From: Fallopia convolvulus
Lineage: Eukaryota; Streptophyta; Magnoliopsida; Caryophyllales; Polygonaceae
Assembly: GCA_964016875.1 (NCBI GenBank)
Contig: OZ024720.1
Span: forward strand, 18,092,242 to 18,156,241
Length of the DNA stretch: 64,000 nt
Reading direction: 5' to 3'
The notes beneath the pieces were generated by a model. It saw only the letters and a list, made by a program, of their open reading frames with translations. It was not told the DNA's origin and made no database searches. Shown piece after piece: positions 34,811-46,149 of this stretch (position 1 is its first letter; every line of letters begins with the position of its first letter). A program made the position numbers and the translations under genes.

Positions 34811-35301
34811 AATTGGTATCAGAGCGAGGTTGACAACAAGGGCACATGGAACTGAACAACAGGGGTAATCGAGGTCCAACTTAAAAATAAATCGGTCGAT
34901 ATTTTGAAATGTTTTAATTGGGTTGGGTATTTTGCATTTAGTAGGTAGATGACACGTCATGACTCCGCCACCACCGGTTGAAGGATCGTTTGTTGTTTAT
35001 TAGTTAGCACCTTAATTTCAGTTGCAAGACAACAGAATATTTACTTGCGTACTTGCTTGGATGATGGTTGTTTGTTAGCTTGATTGAATCGAGATTCGTG
35101 GCTTGCATTGTATTGAGAATTGACTTTTTTCCATAGATAAGAGTTTAGTTATGTTTATTGGATTTGATGAGCTTGTTTTTAGTTAATAATGTTTCGGTGT
35201 AGTTTTTTTTATTCCAAACTGTCTATTTATGTTTTCGATTCATAGCTATCTTGAATTGTCGGTTCGGGGACGAACCGTTTTCTTATAGGGTGGGGGGTAA
35301 T
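34811..35301 (+). other. Giant-LTR element interior: PBS and polypurine tract
   Basis: The PBS TGGTATCAGAGCGAGGTT (34814-34831) is an exact complement of the tRNA-Met 3' end. About 430 bp of non-coding sequence follow. A hairpin GGTTCGGGGACGAACC (35261-35276) precedes the purine tract AGGGTGGGGGGTAAT (35287-35301), and LTR2 starts TGTAGAGCCCC at 35302. Confidence 0.88.
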
Positions 35302-36893
35302 TGTAGAGCCCCAGCTTAACAAAACCACACTTATATCTACGTTCAGTCTCGCATAGTGTTAACCATAGTTTAGTTCGTTAATACCTTAATTTCTTTTGCA
35401 AGCCAGTAGGATGTCTACGTGTTTACTTGTCTTTCGTTTGGTTGTTTGTTCGGTTGACTAAACCGAGACTCTTTAATTGCCTCTTCGCTCTGTTTGACTA
35501 TACTCTAATGGAAGGAGATTAGCTATGTTTGTTGAATTGAGTAACCTTGTTCTCACTAATTCAGAATTGTATTGTTGATTGCTTTTGTGAAATCATGTTT
35601 GGAATTCAAAGTTGAGAAATAATGGTTCGAGGACGAACCAACTCTTTGGGAGGAGTATCTGAAAAACCCTCAGAGCGGTTCTTGTAGTTTCTTTAACGTT
35701 TCTCTCTTTCTATGTTTCGGGATGAAACTTTCTTAAGGGGGGGGGGGGGTAGCATGTAATACCCAGGCTCTCGGAAATCCGATAACAACGTTCCGTTCCG
35801 ACCCTTTTGTACCTTACGTTGTAGTTACCGTTTTATTTCCGCTTTTAGGCCTAATGGTCAATAACAACTTAGCCTATTTTGGTGATTTGGTCTAATCCAA
35901 CAAGCTTATCTTTTGAGTTGCTTAATTTTCGGAATTGGGCTGAGAAGCCCAAATCTCTATTCGGTCCAACTTCACACACCACATCTATTTGTTCCCCTTA
36001 CACGTTGCCTGGAGGTGAACCCTAATCCCAATCTATTGCCTCCTCTTTTCCCACTTCGTGCGCCGCTCATCAAGAACTCCTTACCCCATCTTGTTCTTTT
36101 TCTCACGCCGCACTCGAGGGATCCCGAGAGCCGACTGCCCTAGTTGTCACGCCGGCACCGTTCCGTTCTCCCTTATTGCCTCCTCTTTTCCTACTTGGTG
36201 CGCCGCTCATCAAGAACTCCTTACCCCATCTTGTTCTTTTTCTCACGCCGCACTTAAGGGAACCCGAGAGCCGACTGCCCTAGTTGCCATGCCGGCGCCG
36301 TGCCGTTCTCCCTTTCCGGTTGCAGAACAGGGAGAACACCCGAGACTCGTTGTTGGTCCTGGTGTGGACAACACCCGATATCACGCTTCGATCGTCCAAA
36401 GCCGTCGAAGATCCATCGATCCGTCCAGTTCGCCAGTTGGATCACACCGTCAACCCTTCGAGTCTCCTCATCGATCCCGCCTTGAATCGAGCTTGACAGT
36501 CTTCGACCCAATTGTCTGGGCTCGTCGCCAATCGAGCTTGCATCCGACCATCCCGATCATGTTGCCCCAGTAAGGATCCATCTCTGTTTGAGGTTTCCGT
36601 CGTCAATCGCAAGTCCGACGGATCTGCCTTTCGAGGCCACCGCTGGGTTCGTTCGTCACCTTCTAGATCGAATCAGATCTGTCTCCTTCCCTCTCGACCG
36701 GTGTCTTATTCACCGTCTAGCGTGGGGAACGTCGGGTAAAGTAGAAGGTTGATGACTTCGTCCCATCGTCACCAACCGAGGCACCCACTTGTGAAGTTCG
36801 GAATCTTAGGTCGAGATTCGGTTTTGACTGCTAAAAGGTGCGGTTCCGTGTGTCATCTTAAATATTGCTGCAACTGATTCCCATGTATATATG
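35302..36893 (+). repeat. Giant LTR 2, left part
   Basis: It follows LTR1 closely but has a 140-bp tandem duplication (36034-36173 and 36174-36313) that accounts for most of the length difference. It repeats the stacked start points at 35660 (TGAAAAACCC) and 35755 (TGTAATACCC). It is interrupted at ATATG (36889-36893), the E3 target duplication. Several 60-170-codon frames here overlap one another in different frames and carry no known motif. Confidence 0.87.
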
Positions 36894-38180
36894 TGATCGC
36901 CTCTCGGATGCGAGGGTCAAGAGATACAATTTATAACCCGACCCCGTTGTAGTACGTGGTGGGTGTCGAACACTCGGGAAGTCTACTCGATCGATGTGCC
37001 TAGATACTAGGAAGCTAGAAAGGAGAGCATAAAACAAAGGAAAACAAAGAAAACAGTCGGGACCGACACTGAGGTCACGTCGGGCCCGAGGTTGGCGACA
37101 AGAGGAAGTCGGGACCGACACTGAGGTCACGTCGGGCCCGAGGTTTCGCCCTCGTTCCAACCACATCTACACCTCGATCCATGGGGAAATCCCCTTCGAA
37201 GCAAGGTCTTGAGATTGACACATGTTCACTTTCGCTACTTTGCCAATCTCAAGCCTTGATTCCCAACTTTCGCAAGGAATTGTAGCTCTATGTAGAGTGG
37301 GTTCCTTAGATCAAACACTCAAGGCTATGGAATTGGGGTTTCTAGCCTAAACCTAGCTAGGGTTTTCCTCCATAACCCAAGATCAAGGAGATCTACTCCA
37401 TGTGACAAGCAAAGAAAGCAATCAAATCAAAAGAGAAAGTAATCATCATAATCAATCTCAAAACAAAGCAAGGTTTCATTCAAATCCAAAGCAATCCAAA
37501 AATTCAAATCAAGGGTTTTCAAATCCACAAGATCAAAACAAATCAAAGCTAAACAATCAACAAAACCTATCAAGCCTTCCTCTCTCTTGGCCGATTCTCT
37601 CTCCCTTCCTCCTCTTCTCCTTCCTCCTTGCTCTCCAAGTATCCTCTTGGCTCCCTTGGAACCCCCCTTTTTGTGTGTGTGTGAGGGAACCCTTTCTTAG
37701 AAGACAAGAGGGCCTTTTATAGATTAGATGAGGGGCAAAAGTGGAAGTTCACAAATTCGTGCCTTGGAGCCCAAGTAGTCCGGTGACCGACTCGGCCCGA
37801 CACGGAGGAACCTCGGGCCCGAGGTACTGTGCATCTCGGTCCGAGGTTGGAAACTTCAAAGTCCGGCCCGACGTTGTTGCAACTCGGTCCTGACTTCGTT
37901 CCACCTTCTTCTTAGTTGGCTTCTCTTGTTCTTCTTCATGGCTTGCTTCTCTCTTTCCCGCTTTAGCTCGGCCTTTGCTCCATGTCTCGACCCTCCTTCA
38001 AATCGATCCTTGATTCATGCCAAATTACCTACAAAACACATAAAAGGTGCGTAGTCTCCGAATCTCATAGAAATACGGGGACTAGGCTAAAAAGGAACAA
38101 AACGCACAAGAAAAGGGGAAAAAGAAACATATTTACAAAGGAAATCTCATATGAAAACACCACCAAATAGAGAGACATCA
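36894..38180 (-). repeat. E3 3' LTR (1287 bp)
   Basis: On the plus strand it reads TGATCGCCTCTCGG to GAGACATCA. It lacks about 125 bp present in the other LTR, with the junction just after a GTCGGGCCCGAG word (37131-37142). Other copies of the word are at 37079-37090 and 37812-37823. Frames such as 37402-37722 are shared with the other LTR only because the LTRs are copies. Confidence 0.9.
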
Positions 38181-39971
38181 AAATACCCCATACTTAAACT
38201 TGCTTGTCCTCAAGCAATAACAATGTAAGCAAGACCGAAACATAATCTTCAAGTAAAGCCTCGTATGAAAACACATTTTAAGCACAAGTGGTCGATATTC
38301 AAGCAAGATTACATCATCACATATGATTAAGTGTTCCAAGGAATAAAGTCAATGCAACTAAGCCTCACTTTAGGGATATGTGAATGTGTATCACTCATCA
38401 TGTGTTTGGGTTTAGCAATGAACACTCAAGCTCAAAAATCATGCAAGTAAGGACTTTACTATTGAAGCTAATATCACCAATTCCTCCACCTAGAGATGCC
38501 TAATGCAAAGTACACAAAGAATTTCGAACTTGGCTCAATGGAGGTCCTCAAAGAGGTTCCATTCGGCCGAGTTGTAATGGGGCTTTTGGTATTTTTCAAG
38601 GTGTGAATTATTTGGTCTTGTGGTGCTTATAATGGGGATTGAACAACCTAAACTCTCACCAATTTCACCAAATCCCACAATTACTTTCATACCCACCCAA
38701 AAGACTTTACATTTTCCTTTCAACCCAAAATTTCACTTAACATTCCACTTCATCTTTGCTCTTATGCTTTTTGTTGGATTTTCAACACTTTGTACATTTA
38801 GACCGACTTTCTTATGACATCGGGCCCGATGTTGCTTGTAACTCGGTCGGACCATTTTCTTCACTTAAGCTCTTTGCTTTCATTCCACTTTACATTTCCA
38901 ACATTTTCTTTCTTCCTTTTCTTTATTTTTTTTTTTCATTTTTGTACAACAAAGATGCACTACCCACATGATTCATAACACCATTCTTTTGCCCTTAAAC
39001 CCAAGAGAATCTCAACTCTTCAAATACAATCCAAACCTCTCTTCTAAAGTCCAATCCCATAAGGGTCAAGTCATATAAGGCTAGGAATAATATTTTTGAG
39101 GAGTTTCAAACAAAGGCTTAGGCTAGAACGGGGCTACAATCAAAGGATTAACTTCATGGTAGGATATGGAACATTTATGTGACTAGAAGAATAAAGCTCA
39201 AAATCAATGTGACCATGCTAGGACAATTCTCATGACGGTCTTGGAAAATAGATAAACACCGCAATAGCAAGTTTTACTAAGCATGAATGAGCTAATCACA
39301 CAAGAAGCATGAGGGATATGCAAATATGAACAAGCATCCCTAAAATGGCCAAAAATCAATCTCACAAGGGCCACTCATACTTAGTTGCATAAGAACTCAT
39401 CCTATAACTCACATGCTCAATAAAACAAGCAAGATATCATGATCACATCAAAAGCAACATCATTTTTAGAGGCTAAACTATCCAAAAATATGCAAAGGAA
39501 TTTACATGCTCACATCATCATTAGCTTTTATTTTGGCAATCTAAGATGGGAATTTCTAGTCCAAAACCTACAAAACACAAAATCTTTTTGTTGTTTTTTA
39601 ACACAATTTTTTAATTTTTTTATGGATTTTTTTTTTTTTGCAAAAATTTCTCTAAAACCAAAAAGTCATCCATTCTAGACCAAATTAATCATCCATGTCA
39701 TTCCACAAACCAATAAGCAAACATCCCAAATACAAACTAGAAACACAAACTAAATATCCTCAAAATAATAAACAAACATAAACAAGTGAAATCATGAACA
39801 CACTTACCCCCACCCCATACTTAAAATTTTTGATGTCCCCATCAAACAAGGAAATAAAAACTTAAAAGCAAGAGAGAAGAGTATGAAAAGCTCACAATTT
39901 CTTATTCTTCAATGGCATGTATAGGATCACTCGAAGGGGTTGTCACGTCTACGTCCTCTTTGGAGCCTTGC
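38181..39971 (-). other. E3 3' non-coding region and polypurine tract
   Basis: Next to the 3' LTR the minus strand reads AAGTTTAAGTATGGGGTATT, the polypurine tract. It is preceded by CTTGAGGACAAGC, a sequence typical of Athila/Tat 3' ends. The remaining ~1.8 kb is AT-rich with long T runs near 38928 and 39620, and has one ATCGGGCCCGAT word at 38820-38831. I see no gene. Confidence 0.8.
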
Positions 39972-41711
39972 TTACCGCTCCCTCTCGTACACTTGCTCTT
40001 GGTAGAAGTCTTGTGGTGGTGGTTGGAGTTGAGGCTTCGGGCGTGTCCATTGTTCCTCAAGGGAAGGGAAGTTCCCGCTCATCCACGTGTTGTAGCTATC
40101 TTGGACCCGCCACCTTTGATCTTCCACCTCTCTAAGCTCCTCCACCTCTCGCCTAGTGTAGCCGAGGGCCCGGTTCATCTCTTGTTGGCTAGCTTGGAAA
40201 GCACTTTGTTGTTGAAGCAATTGTTGTTGTTGTTGGTACATTTGTTGTTGTTGTTGGTTCACTTGATGGACCTCTTGGAGAACATTCTCTTGTTGAAGTT
40301 GGAGATGAGCCATTTGGTTGGCTAAGAAGGACATGTCCACCGGTTGTTGTTGCTCGGGAAACACCATTCCCGGACCGTACCATTGGGCATAGCCTTCATA
40401 ACCGCCACCTTGGAATTGCTCTCGCCTTGCACCGCTCCCTTCTCCTCGTTCATAATGCCTCGGGACCTCACCACCATGGAATGAAGTGGACCGACGATGA
40501 GGGAAGTCGGGCCCGACTTGGTATGTACCTCGGTCCTCTAGTGTTGGAGCATGGTGCGTGGCTCGGAGGTCGGCCATCAAACCTTGGAAGCGCTCATCTT
40601 CTTCATTTTGCCCTTGATCGACATCCATGTCCTCCCCACGAGGTGCAAACACGAAGTTGTCTTGGTCGGAATCCAGTGTAGATGGAGGGGAGGTAAACCG
40701 AATGTGTTGAGATTGTTGTCGCCGCCCTTCTCTTGCACCTTCGGGGTCACCAAATGAGTGTGGCTTGCCGGACCACACTTGGTACCAATTTTGATACCGA
40801 GAAAGATCATAGAAGTTGTGCACTAACCAGATCGACACACCATCATAGTTTGAGTGAGGGGCCAAGGAAATCATGTAGAGCTTCTCCTTGATGATGTTGG
40901 CCTTCTTGAAATACTTCATGTTCATGAACTCAACACCATTCGGAGCCGGAGAATACTTGTCAAGATCAACTCCTAGACGCATGGCGAGCCTTGCTATCAT
41001 CCCTCCGAAGTAGATCCAAGAGGAACTTTGGAAGTCCCGCACCATCTTGACCCACTCCCATGCAAGGTTCATGGGCTTCTCAGTGTTGAAGAGCATCTCA
41101 TGGAGCAACATGATCTCCTCCTTCATCGGCTTGCTCAACTCACGACGAGCATAGATTGCACACCCCAAGACTCGCACCATGACCCGAAAAAGAGGGCTAG
41201 CAATCTTGGTTGTGGAGGCGCCCTTTCCCATCTCACTCTTCCCGGCCACATGACGCCACACTTGGTTCACCTTCTCATTGTTGACGCCGGCCTCTTCTCT
41301 TGGGCATGGGAACCCGAAGTAGGTAGCCAAATCCCTAAGAGTGAGATTGTGGTCCTCGTTGCCCAATCGGAAAGTGATCGCCCCTTCCTCATCCTCCACA
41401 TTATCATAAGTGCACTCAAATGTGGCCATAAATTCCGAGGTGAGGGCGGGGTAGTGAGTGTTGTCCCACCTTAGCATTCCATTAAGACCGATGTGGGAGT
41501 AGCATCTTGGAAGGGCTTGATCCATGTCCATCTTCCTCACGGCTTCCCAATCAAGCCACCTCGTGTGGTGCTCAAGCGCCATATATCTTTCATAATTCTC
41601 CACTTGCTCGTCATCCTCCAAATAGACATCATCCAACTTCGGCTCTTTCCTCGTCTTCTTGGACTTCTTCCTTGGCCTTTCCACATGAGAGGATGAAGCT
41701 CTTGTCTCCAT
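39972..41711 (-). CDS. E3 Athila-type ORF in the env position
   Basis: I choose the start METRASSSHVERPRKKSKK at 41711; an upstream in-frame ATG at 41774 is possible. The protein is about 579 residues. The N-terminus is basic (KKSKKTRKEPK, nuclear-localisation-like). A globular part (residues ~50-330) includes RCYSHIGLNGMLRW, ALTSEFMATF, LTLRDLATYFGFPC and NGVEFMNMKYF. This resembles the Athila ORF found downstream of pol and related 'plant transposon proteins'. The C-terminus is acidic, then Gln-rich (about residues 470-520) and probably coiled-coil. I see no membrane span or signal peptide, so an envelope role is unsupported; its function is unknown. The frame is fully open, unlike those of E1 and E2. 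Copies of the GTCGGGCCCGAC word lie inside it (40506-40517). Confidence 0.75.
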   Translation of the reverse strand: METRASSSHVERPRKKSKKTRKEPKLDDVYLEDDEQVENYERYMALEHHTRWLDWEAVRKMDMDQALPRCYSHIGLNGMLRWDNTHYPALTSEFMATFECTYDNVEDEEGAITFRLGNEDHNLTLRDLATYFGFPCPREEAGVNNEKVNQVWRHVAGKSEMGKGASTTKIASPLFRVMVRVLGCAIYARRELSKPMKEEIMLLHEMLFNTEKPMNLAWEWVKMVRDFQSSSWIYFGGMIARLAMRLGVDLDKYSPAPNGVEFMNMKYFKKANIIKEKLYMISLAPHSNYDGVSIWLVHNFYDLSRYQNWYQVWSGKPHSFGDPEGAREGRRQQSQHIRFTSPPSTLDSDQDNFVFAPRGEDMDVDQGQNEEDERFQGLMADLRATHHAPTLEDRGTYQVGPDFPHRRSTSFHGGEVPRHYERGEGSGARREQFQGGGYEGYAQWYGPGMVFPEQQQPVDMSFLANQMAHLQLQQENVLQEVHQVNQQQQQMYQQQQQLLQQQSAFQASQQEMNRALGYTRREVEELREVEDQRWRVQDSYNTWMSGNFPSLEEQWTRPKPQLQPPPQDFYQEQVYERER

Positions 41712-43030
41712 TGTACCTACACACATCCAAACAAAAGGATCCAAGATAAACTCCATACAACCCAACAAAAGCACTCATCAACACACAACAACATTTCAAC
41801 ACAAAGGGAACCCCATACTTAGTCTCTAGACTCACATGCATCTCAATCCAACATAAATCATCATGGACATCTTCTAACAATAGCTAAGCAAATGATCATT
41901 CTACATCATGATTAGGCTATAACCAACAATTAAACACATGAATCCACATGATATCACAAGAAGAGAGCAAAAACAACAAGGATCGACTTCCAACCTATGT
42001 CGGGCCCGACTTACTCAACCTCGGTCCGACTTGTTGGACCGACTTCCACAACTCGGGCCCGACTCTCCTGGGCACGTCGATCTCGACCTAGTTCATGCTT
42101 CGATTCTAACCTCAAATCAACCCAAATCACTCTATCATGCACTTAAATTTCAAATTCAACCATCAAACATCCCTAATCGAAGTTCTAAATGGATCTAAGC
42201 ATGCATAAACAACTTTAAAGCTCAATTTCACAAATCATGCAAACCCACCATTGATGCTCAAGCTCAAACTCTCAATCAAACATGGTATTACTCAATCTAC
42301 GCAATGAAAGCACAAAATTTTCAAAGAAATAAGTAGAGATCGAGTAACACATACCGGATTCGAAGAGTATTTGAACTTTTGAACAAATAAGCAACTTAGA
42401 ACTCAAATTTCCTAGATCTAGATCTAGATGGGGGACGAAGGACTATATTGAACTCAAGATTTCTACTTGGATTCGGGTTTGGGAGGCCTTTTTGTGGTTG
42501 GAACGAGATGAAGTGGGATGGATGTGGATCGAGTATGGTGAGGGTAGGGGCGGCCGACTTTGAGAGTTTTTGAGGGAGAGGGGTTGTGTTTTGGGTATGG
42601 TAGTTGATAATGAAGATGGTAGGTAGGTGGGGGATAATATTTAATGGGGGAAAGGGACAAATTAGGTCAAGGGAAAAATTGGCATTCTAACTAGTCGAAT
42701 CAAGTTGGACCGACTTCATGGACCGACGTCCCTATGTCGGGCCCGACTTACCTGGGCTCGATGTGGGAGTATTCGGGTCGCCAATTTTACTCCATCCTCA
42801 TGCAACTTCTTTCCCATATTTCCATTTAAATATTTCACCTCAAATCCTACACAACTTTGAAGGATGCACAACACCATAAATCCACAAAACACTAGATAGG
42901 GATTGGTTAGAGAAAAGCTAAGCTAAACCTAGAAAATCAAACTAAAATTACGAAAAGAAAGCTACTAGCTCGGGTTGCCTCCCGAGAAGCGCTCGTTTAG
43001 TGTCACTAGCTTGACTTCCTAACCTCAACC
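41712..43030 (-). other. E3 non-coding stretch where pol would be expected
   Basis: Between the gag-protease stop and the env-position ORF lie 1.3 kb with no RT, RNase H or integrase motif in any frame. Palindromic words GTCGGGCCCGAC (41999-42010, 42736-42747) and CTCGGGCCCGAC (42052-42063) are clustered here. Splice signals for the downstream ORF may lie here, but I cannot place them. Confidence 0.75.
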
Positions 43031-44332
43031 TTATGGCGGGTGAAACACGGTGAATTGCTCACCATTGTTATGCCCATTCCCATTGCCTTCATACCCATAA
43101 AACCACCAACGATGGTCTACATAGGCATGGCTCTCCGATCTCGGGCCTATCTCATCATACTCCTCCAACGGATGAGATTTCTCCTCCTTGCTTGCTCCAT
43201 CATGTTTTTCTTGTCCTACACCATAGTCATCCAAAGTATTCCTAGGAGATTCTACCAATTCACCTTTTAAATCACTAAGGCAAATATAGGAGTCTCCTAA
43301 GTCATCATTCAAATCACTCAAGCAAATGTAGGAATCAAAATTTTGGGAAGAATTGTGATCTTCACCAACATTAAAAGGATATGAGTAAGGATACTCTTCA
43401 TCTCTTCTTGAGCTAGCATTGTTCCTTGACTCATCTTGATCCTTAAGTTGCTCCAACAACTCCCTCACTTGTATTTGTTCATTGAAGCTTTCATCACCCC
43501 CTAATGCAACAACCTCCCTAGCAACTTCCACTTCTTGACTTTCTCTCTTGGCACTCTCTTCAAGTTTAAGAATGGCCAAGGCATCCGGCTCATTCAAAGC
43601 TTTGTTGAAGTGAAAATCGACCTTCTCTTCCCCAATCTCAAAGGAAACCTTCCCGTTCTTGACATCAAACCTTGCCCCCGCCGTATCTAAGAATGGTCTC
43701 CCTAAGATTATTGGAACCAAGGGATCCTCATGCATGTCTAAGATCACGAAATCATCGGGGACAAAGTACTTTCCAACCCGCACCGGAACGTCGTCCAATA
43801 TTCCTTTGACCTTGATGATGGAACCGTCGGCCATAGTTAGGGAAATATCGGTCGGCTCCATTTCACCCAAATTTGCTCTTCTCCAAATGCTAGCGGGCAT
43901 CACCGAAACACTTGCCCCAAGGTCACATAAGGCTTGGAAATTTTGAGACCCCACACCAATGGTTATAGCAAAACGACCGGGATCTCCTAGCTTTTGTGGT
44001 AACTCCAAGGTCTTGACTTCATCTTGCATTTCCACTATGGACCTCTTCTTGCTCAAAATCTCCCTTAAAAACTTGGCATAAGATGGCATCTCACTCAATG
44101 CGTCGGTGAACGGGATGGAGATGTTCAAGCCTTGCAAGAGTTTGAGAAACCTCTTGAACTTGTTCTCAACAACATCTTTCGGTTTCTTCGAGGGATATGG
44201 AAGAATTGTTGCACCTTGAATCTTGCTTGGATCAACTTCTTTGGACTTCCCTACTTCAATTGCAACATTTTCTGAATGGACCGACTTGGGCACCATGTCG
44301 GGCCCGATGTTATGAATCTCGGTCCTGGGCAA
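43031..44332 (-). pseudogene. E3 protease and unique C-terminal tail
   Basis: The protease shows LCDLGASVSVMPASIWRR (catalytic Asp) and PIILGRPFLDTAGARFD. It is preceded by FKRFLKLLQGLNISIPF, as in E1 and E2. After protease, where RT would start, the frame runs through an acidic tail of about 150 residues containing the peptide DSYICLSDL twice, and ends at its own stop. A frame change from the upstream gag part occurs near 44340, inside a cluster of CTCGG / GGACCGAGG words. The clean end suggests an established pol-less design rather than a random deletion. Confidence 0.8.
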
Positions 44333-44349
44333 AGGAGTTGGATCGAGGT

Positions 44350-46045
44350 CTATGTACCTCGGTCCCGAGTTGCTCTCAACCTCGGTCCGTGGTGAAGGAG
44401 TCGATCTTCTTGCTGGGTCGACTTCGGGGAACGTCGGGCCGACTTGCTGGGTAAGTTGGTCCGACTCTCTTCACTCTTCTTAGGCACGTGTGGCTCGGGT
44501 AGGTTTCGGCCACTTCTCAATCCAATTGCCCGGACTTCATTTTGATTGTTTTGAGCTCGAGGATTCTCCTCGGGTCGGCCCGGAAGTCTTCCATTATCTC
44601 TCGGGGCTTGAGTCGTAATTTGAGCAAATTGATTGTCGACTTGCCTCCTCCATGCACCAAACTCATTGAATTGGGTCCTCATCTCCTTGAACCCATCTCT
44701 CATCTCTTGAGCAAATGTTTGTAACTCATTGAATCCTGGTGGTCTATATGGTGGTGGTGGCGCCCTTGGCTCGTTTTGGTTGAAGTTGTTGTTGTAGCTT
44801 TGAGCTTGACCGTTGTTCCACCGGCCATTGCCACCATTGTTGAAGTTGCCTCTTCCACCGAAATTTCCTCGAACATAGTTTGCCTCCTCAATTCGCTCGT
44901 CCAAGCGCACTTGGCTCTCATTCGGACAAACTTGTGTAGCATGAGCAAAGGATCCACACTCCTCACAAGCTCTATCATTTTGCTTGTAGTAGTGGACTTG
45001 CCTCTTAAGCTTGCTCACTTCACCTTCAAGGAATTGGAGCTTCACATCCCTATCAATGTCTTCTCCCTTTGGATCATATAACTTCCTTGCACCTTCACCT
45101 TGAACTTTCACCTCCTTGGTAGCTTGACTCACCCCATACATGGCCTCATAATCGGATAGCTTGTCAAGTAGCTCCCAAGCTTGATCCGGTGTCAAGTCTA
45201 TGAACCCACAATCGGTGTGGAGATTGAGCTTGTCCTTCGTTACCGGATTGATGCCTTGGAAAAAGATGTCTTGAAGCACATATGGTTGTTGGCCATGAGT
45301 AGGACATTGGCGCAACATCTCCTTGAAACGGTCCCATGCTTCGAAGAGAGGCTCATTCGGACCTTAGAAAACTTGCAATCTTCCTTCTCAACTCGGTTGT
45401 CTTTGAGGGCGGGAAGAACTTCATCAAGAAGGCATCATAGAGTGTCTTCCAAGTTGTGATTGACCTAGGAGCTTGGCTCTCGAGCCAATGTGTGGCCTTG
45501 CCCCCAAGTGACCATTTGAACGTCTTTAGAAGCACATACTCCAATGTCTCCTCATCGGTAGAGATCGTCTCACACATGTCCACAAAACATTTGACGTGCT
45601 CTATGGGACACTCATGTGGACGGCCCTCGAATTGATCTCGCTTGATGAGGGAGATGAGTTGCGTCTTGATCTCTAAATTCTTGGCAACCTCGGGAAGCAC
45701 AATAGCCGGCTCGGGTACCCTCAACTCCGGATGCATGTATTGGCGTGCATTCCGGGGTAGAGCGTTGAGTTGAGCCTCGGCTCTCATCCGTTGCTCCCGT
45801 TCTCTTCTTGCCACCTCCTCTTGATTGTCCCTCTCAAGTTGCAATCTAGCCATTTCGGCCCTAAGTTGAGCCAACTCCTCATCAACATGGAGAGCTTGAT
45901 TCGCCATCCTTTTCCTTCTTCGGGCTTCCTTGAGAATACTTTCCGGATCACTCACAAACTCAAGCTCAAGTGTTCCTCGGGAGGAACGAGCTAGCATACA
46001 CCTATGAAACAAAAACACAAACCAAAACAAATCAAAAACAAACAA
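44350..46045 (-). pseudogene. E3 gag
   Basis: It probably starts at MLARSSRGTLELEFVSDPE (near 45997); the ATG at 46045 lies 15 codons upstream. It contains a coiled-coil-like segment (EELAQLRAEMARLQLERDNQ), PRNARQYMHPELRVPE, the Gag capsid domain (WLESQAPRSITTWKTL, FFPPSKTTELRRKI), QCPTHGQQPYVLQDIFFQG, and a CX2CX3HX4C zinc knuckle (CEECGSFAHATQVC). A frameshift near 45360 breaks the frame between LRRKIASF and GPNEPLFEAWDRF. The rest is open. Confidence 0.88.
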
Positions 46046-46123
46046 AGGGTTTGGGCTATTCCCTCACCCAAATCACTACAAAAACACAAGAAACTTACCA
46101 AATTGGCACTCAATGCACTTAGA

Positions 46124-46143
46124 CTTCCCCGACAACGGCGCCA
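46124..46143 (-). other. E3 primer-binding site, tRNA-Asp
   Basis: The minus strand reads TGGCGCCGTTGTCGGGGAAG, the tRNA-Asp PBS with one mismatch. It lies six bases inside the LTR edge at 46150. Confidence 0.92.
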
Positions 46144-46149
46144 ATCTTT

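Noticed and set aside
37402..37722. 106-codon frame shared with 46783-47103
   Set aside because: The two are E3 LTR copies, so similarity is due to duplication; the frame is low-complexity and has no domain.
39972..41711. Calling the E3 ORF an envelope glycoprotein
   Set aside because: It is in the env position but shows no signal peptide, transmembrane span or glycoprotein features.
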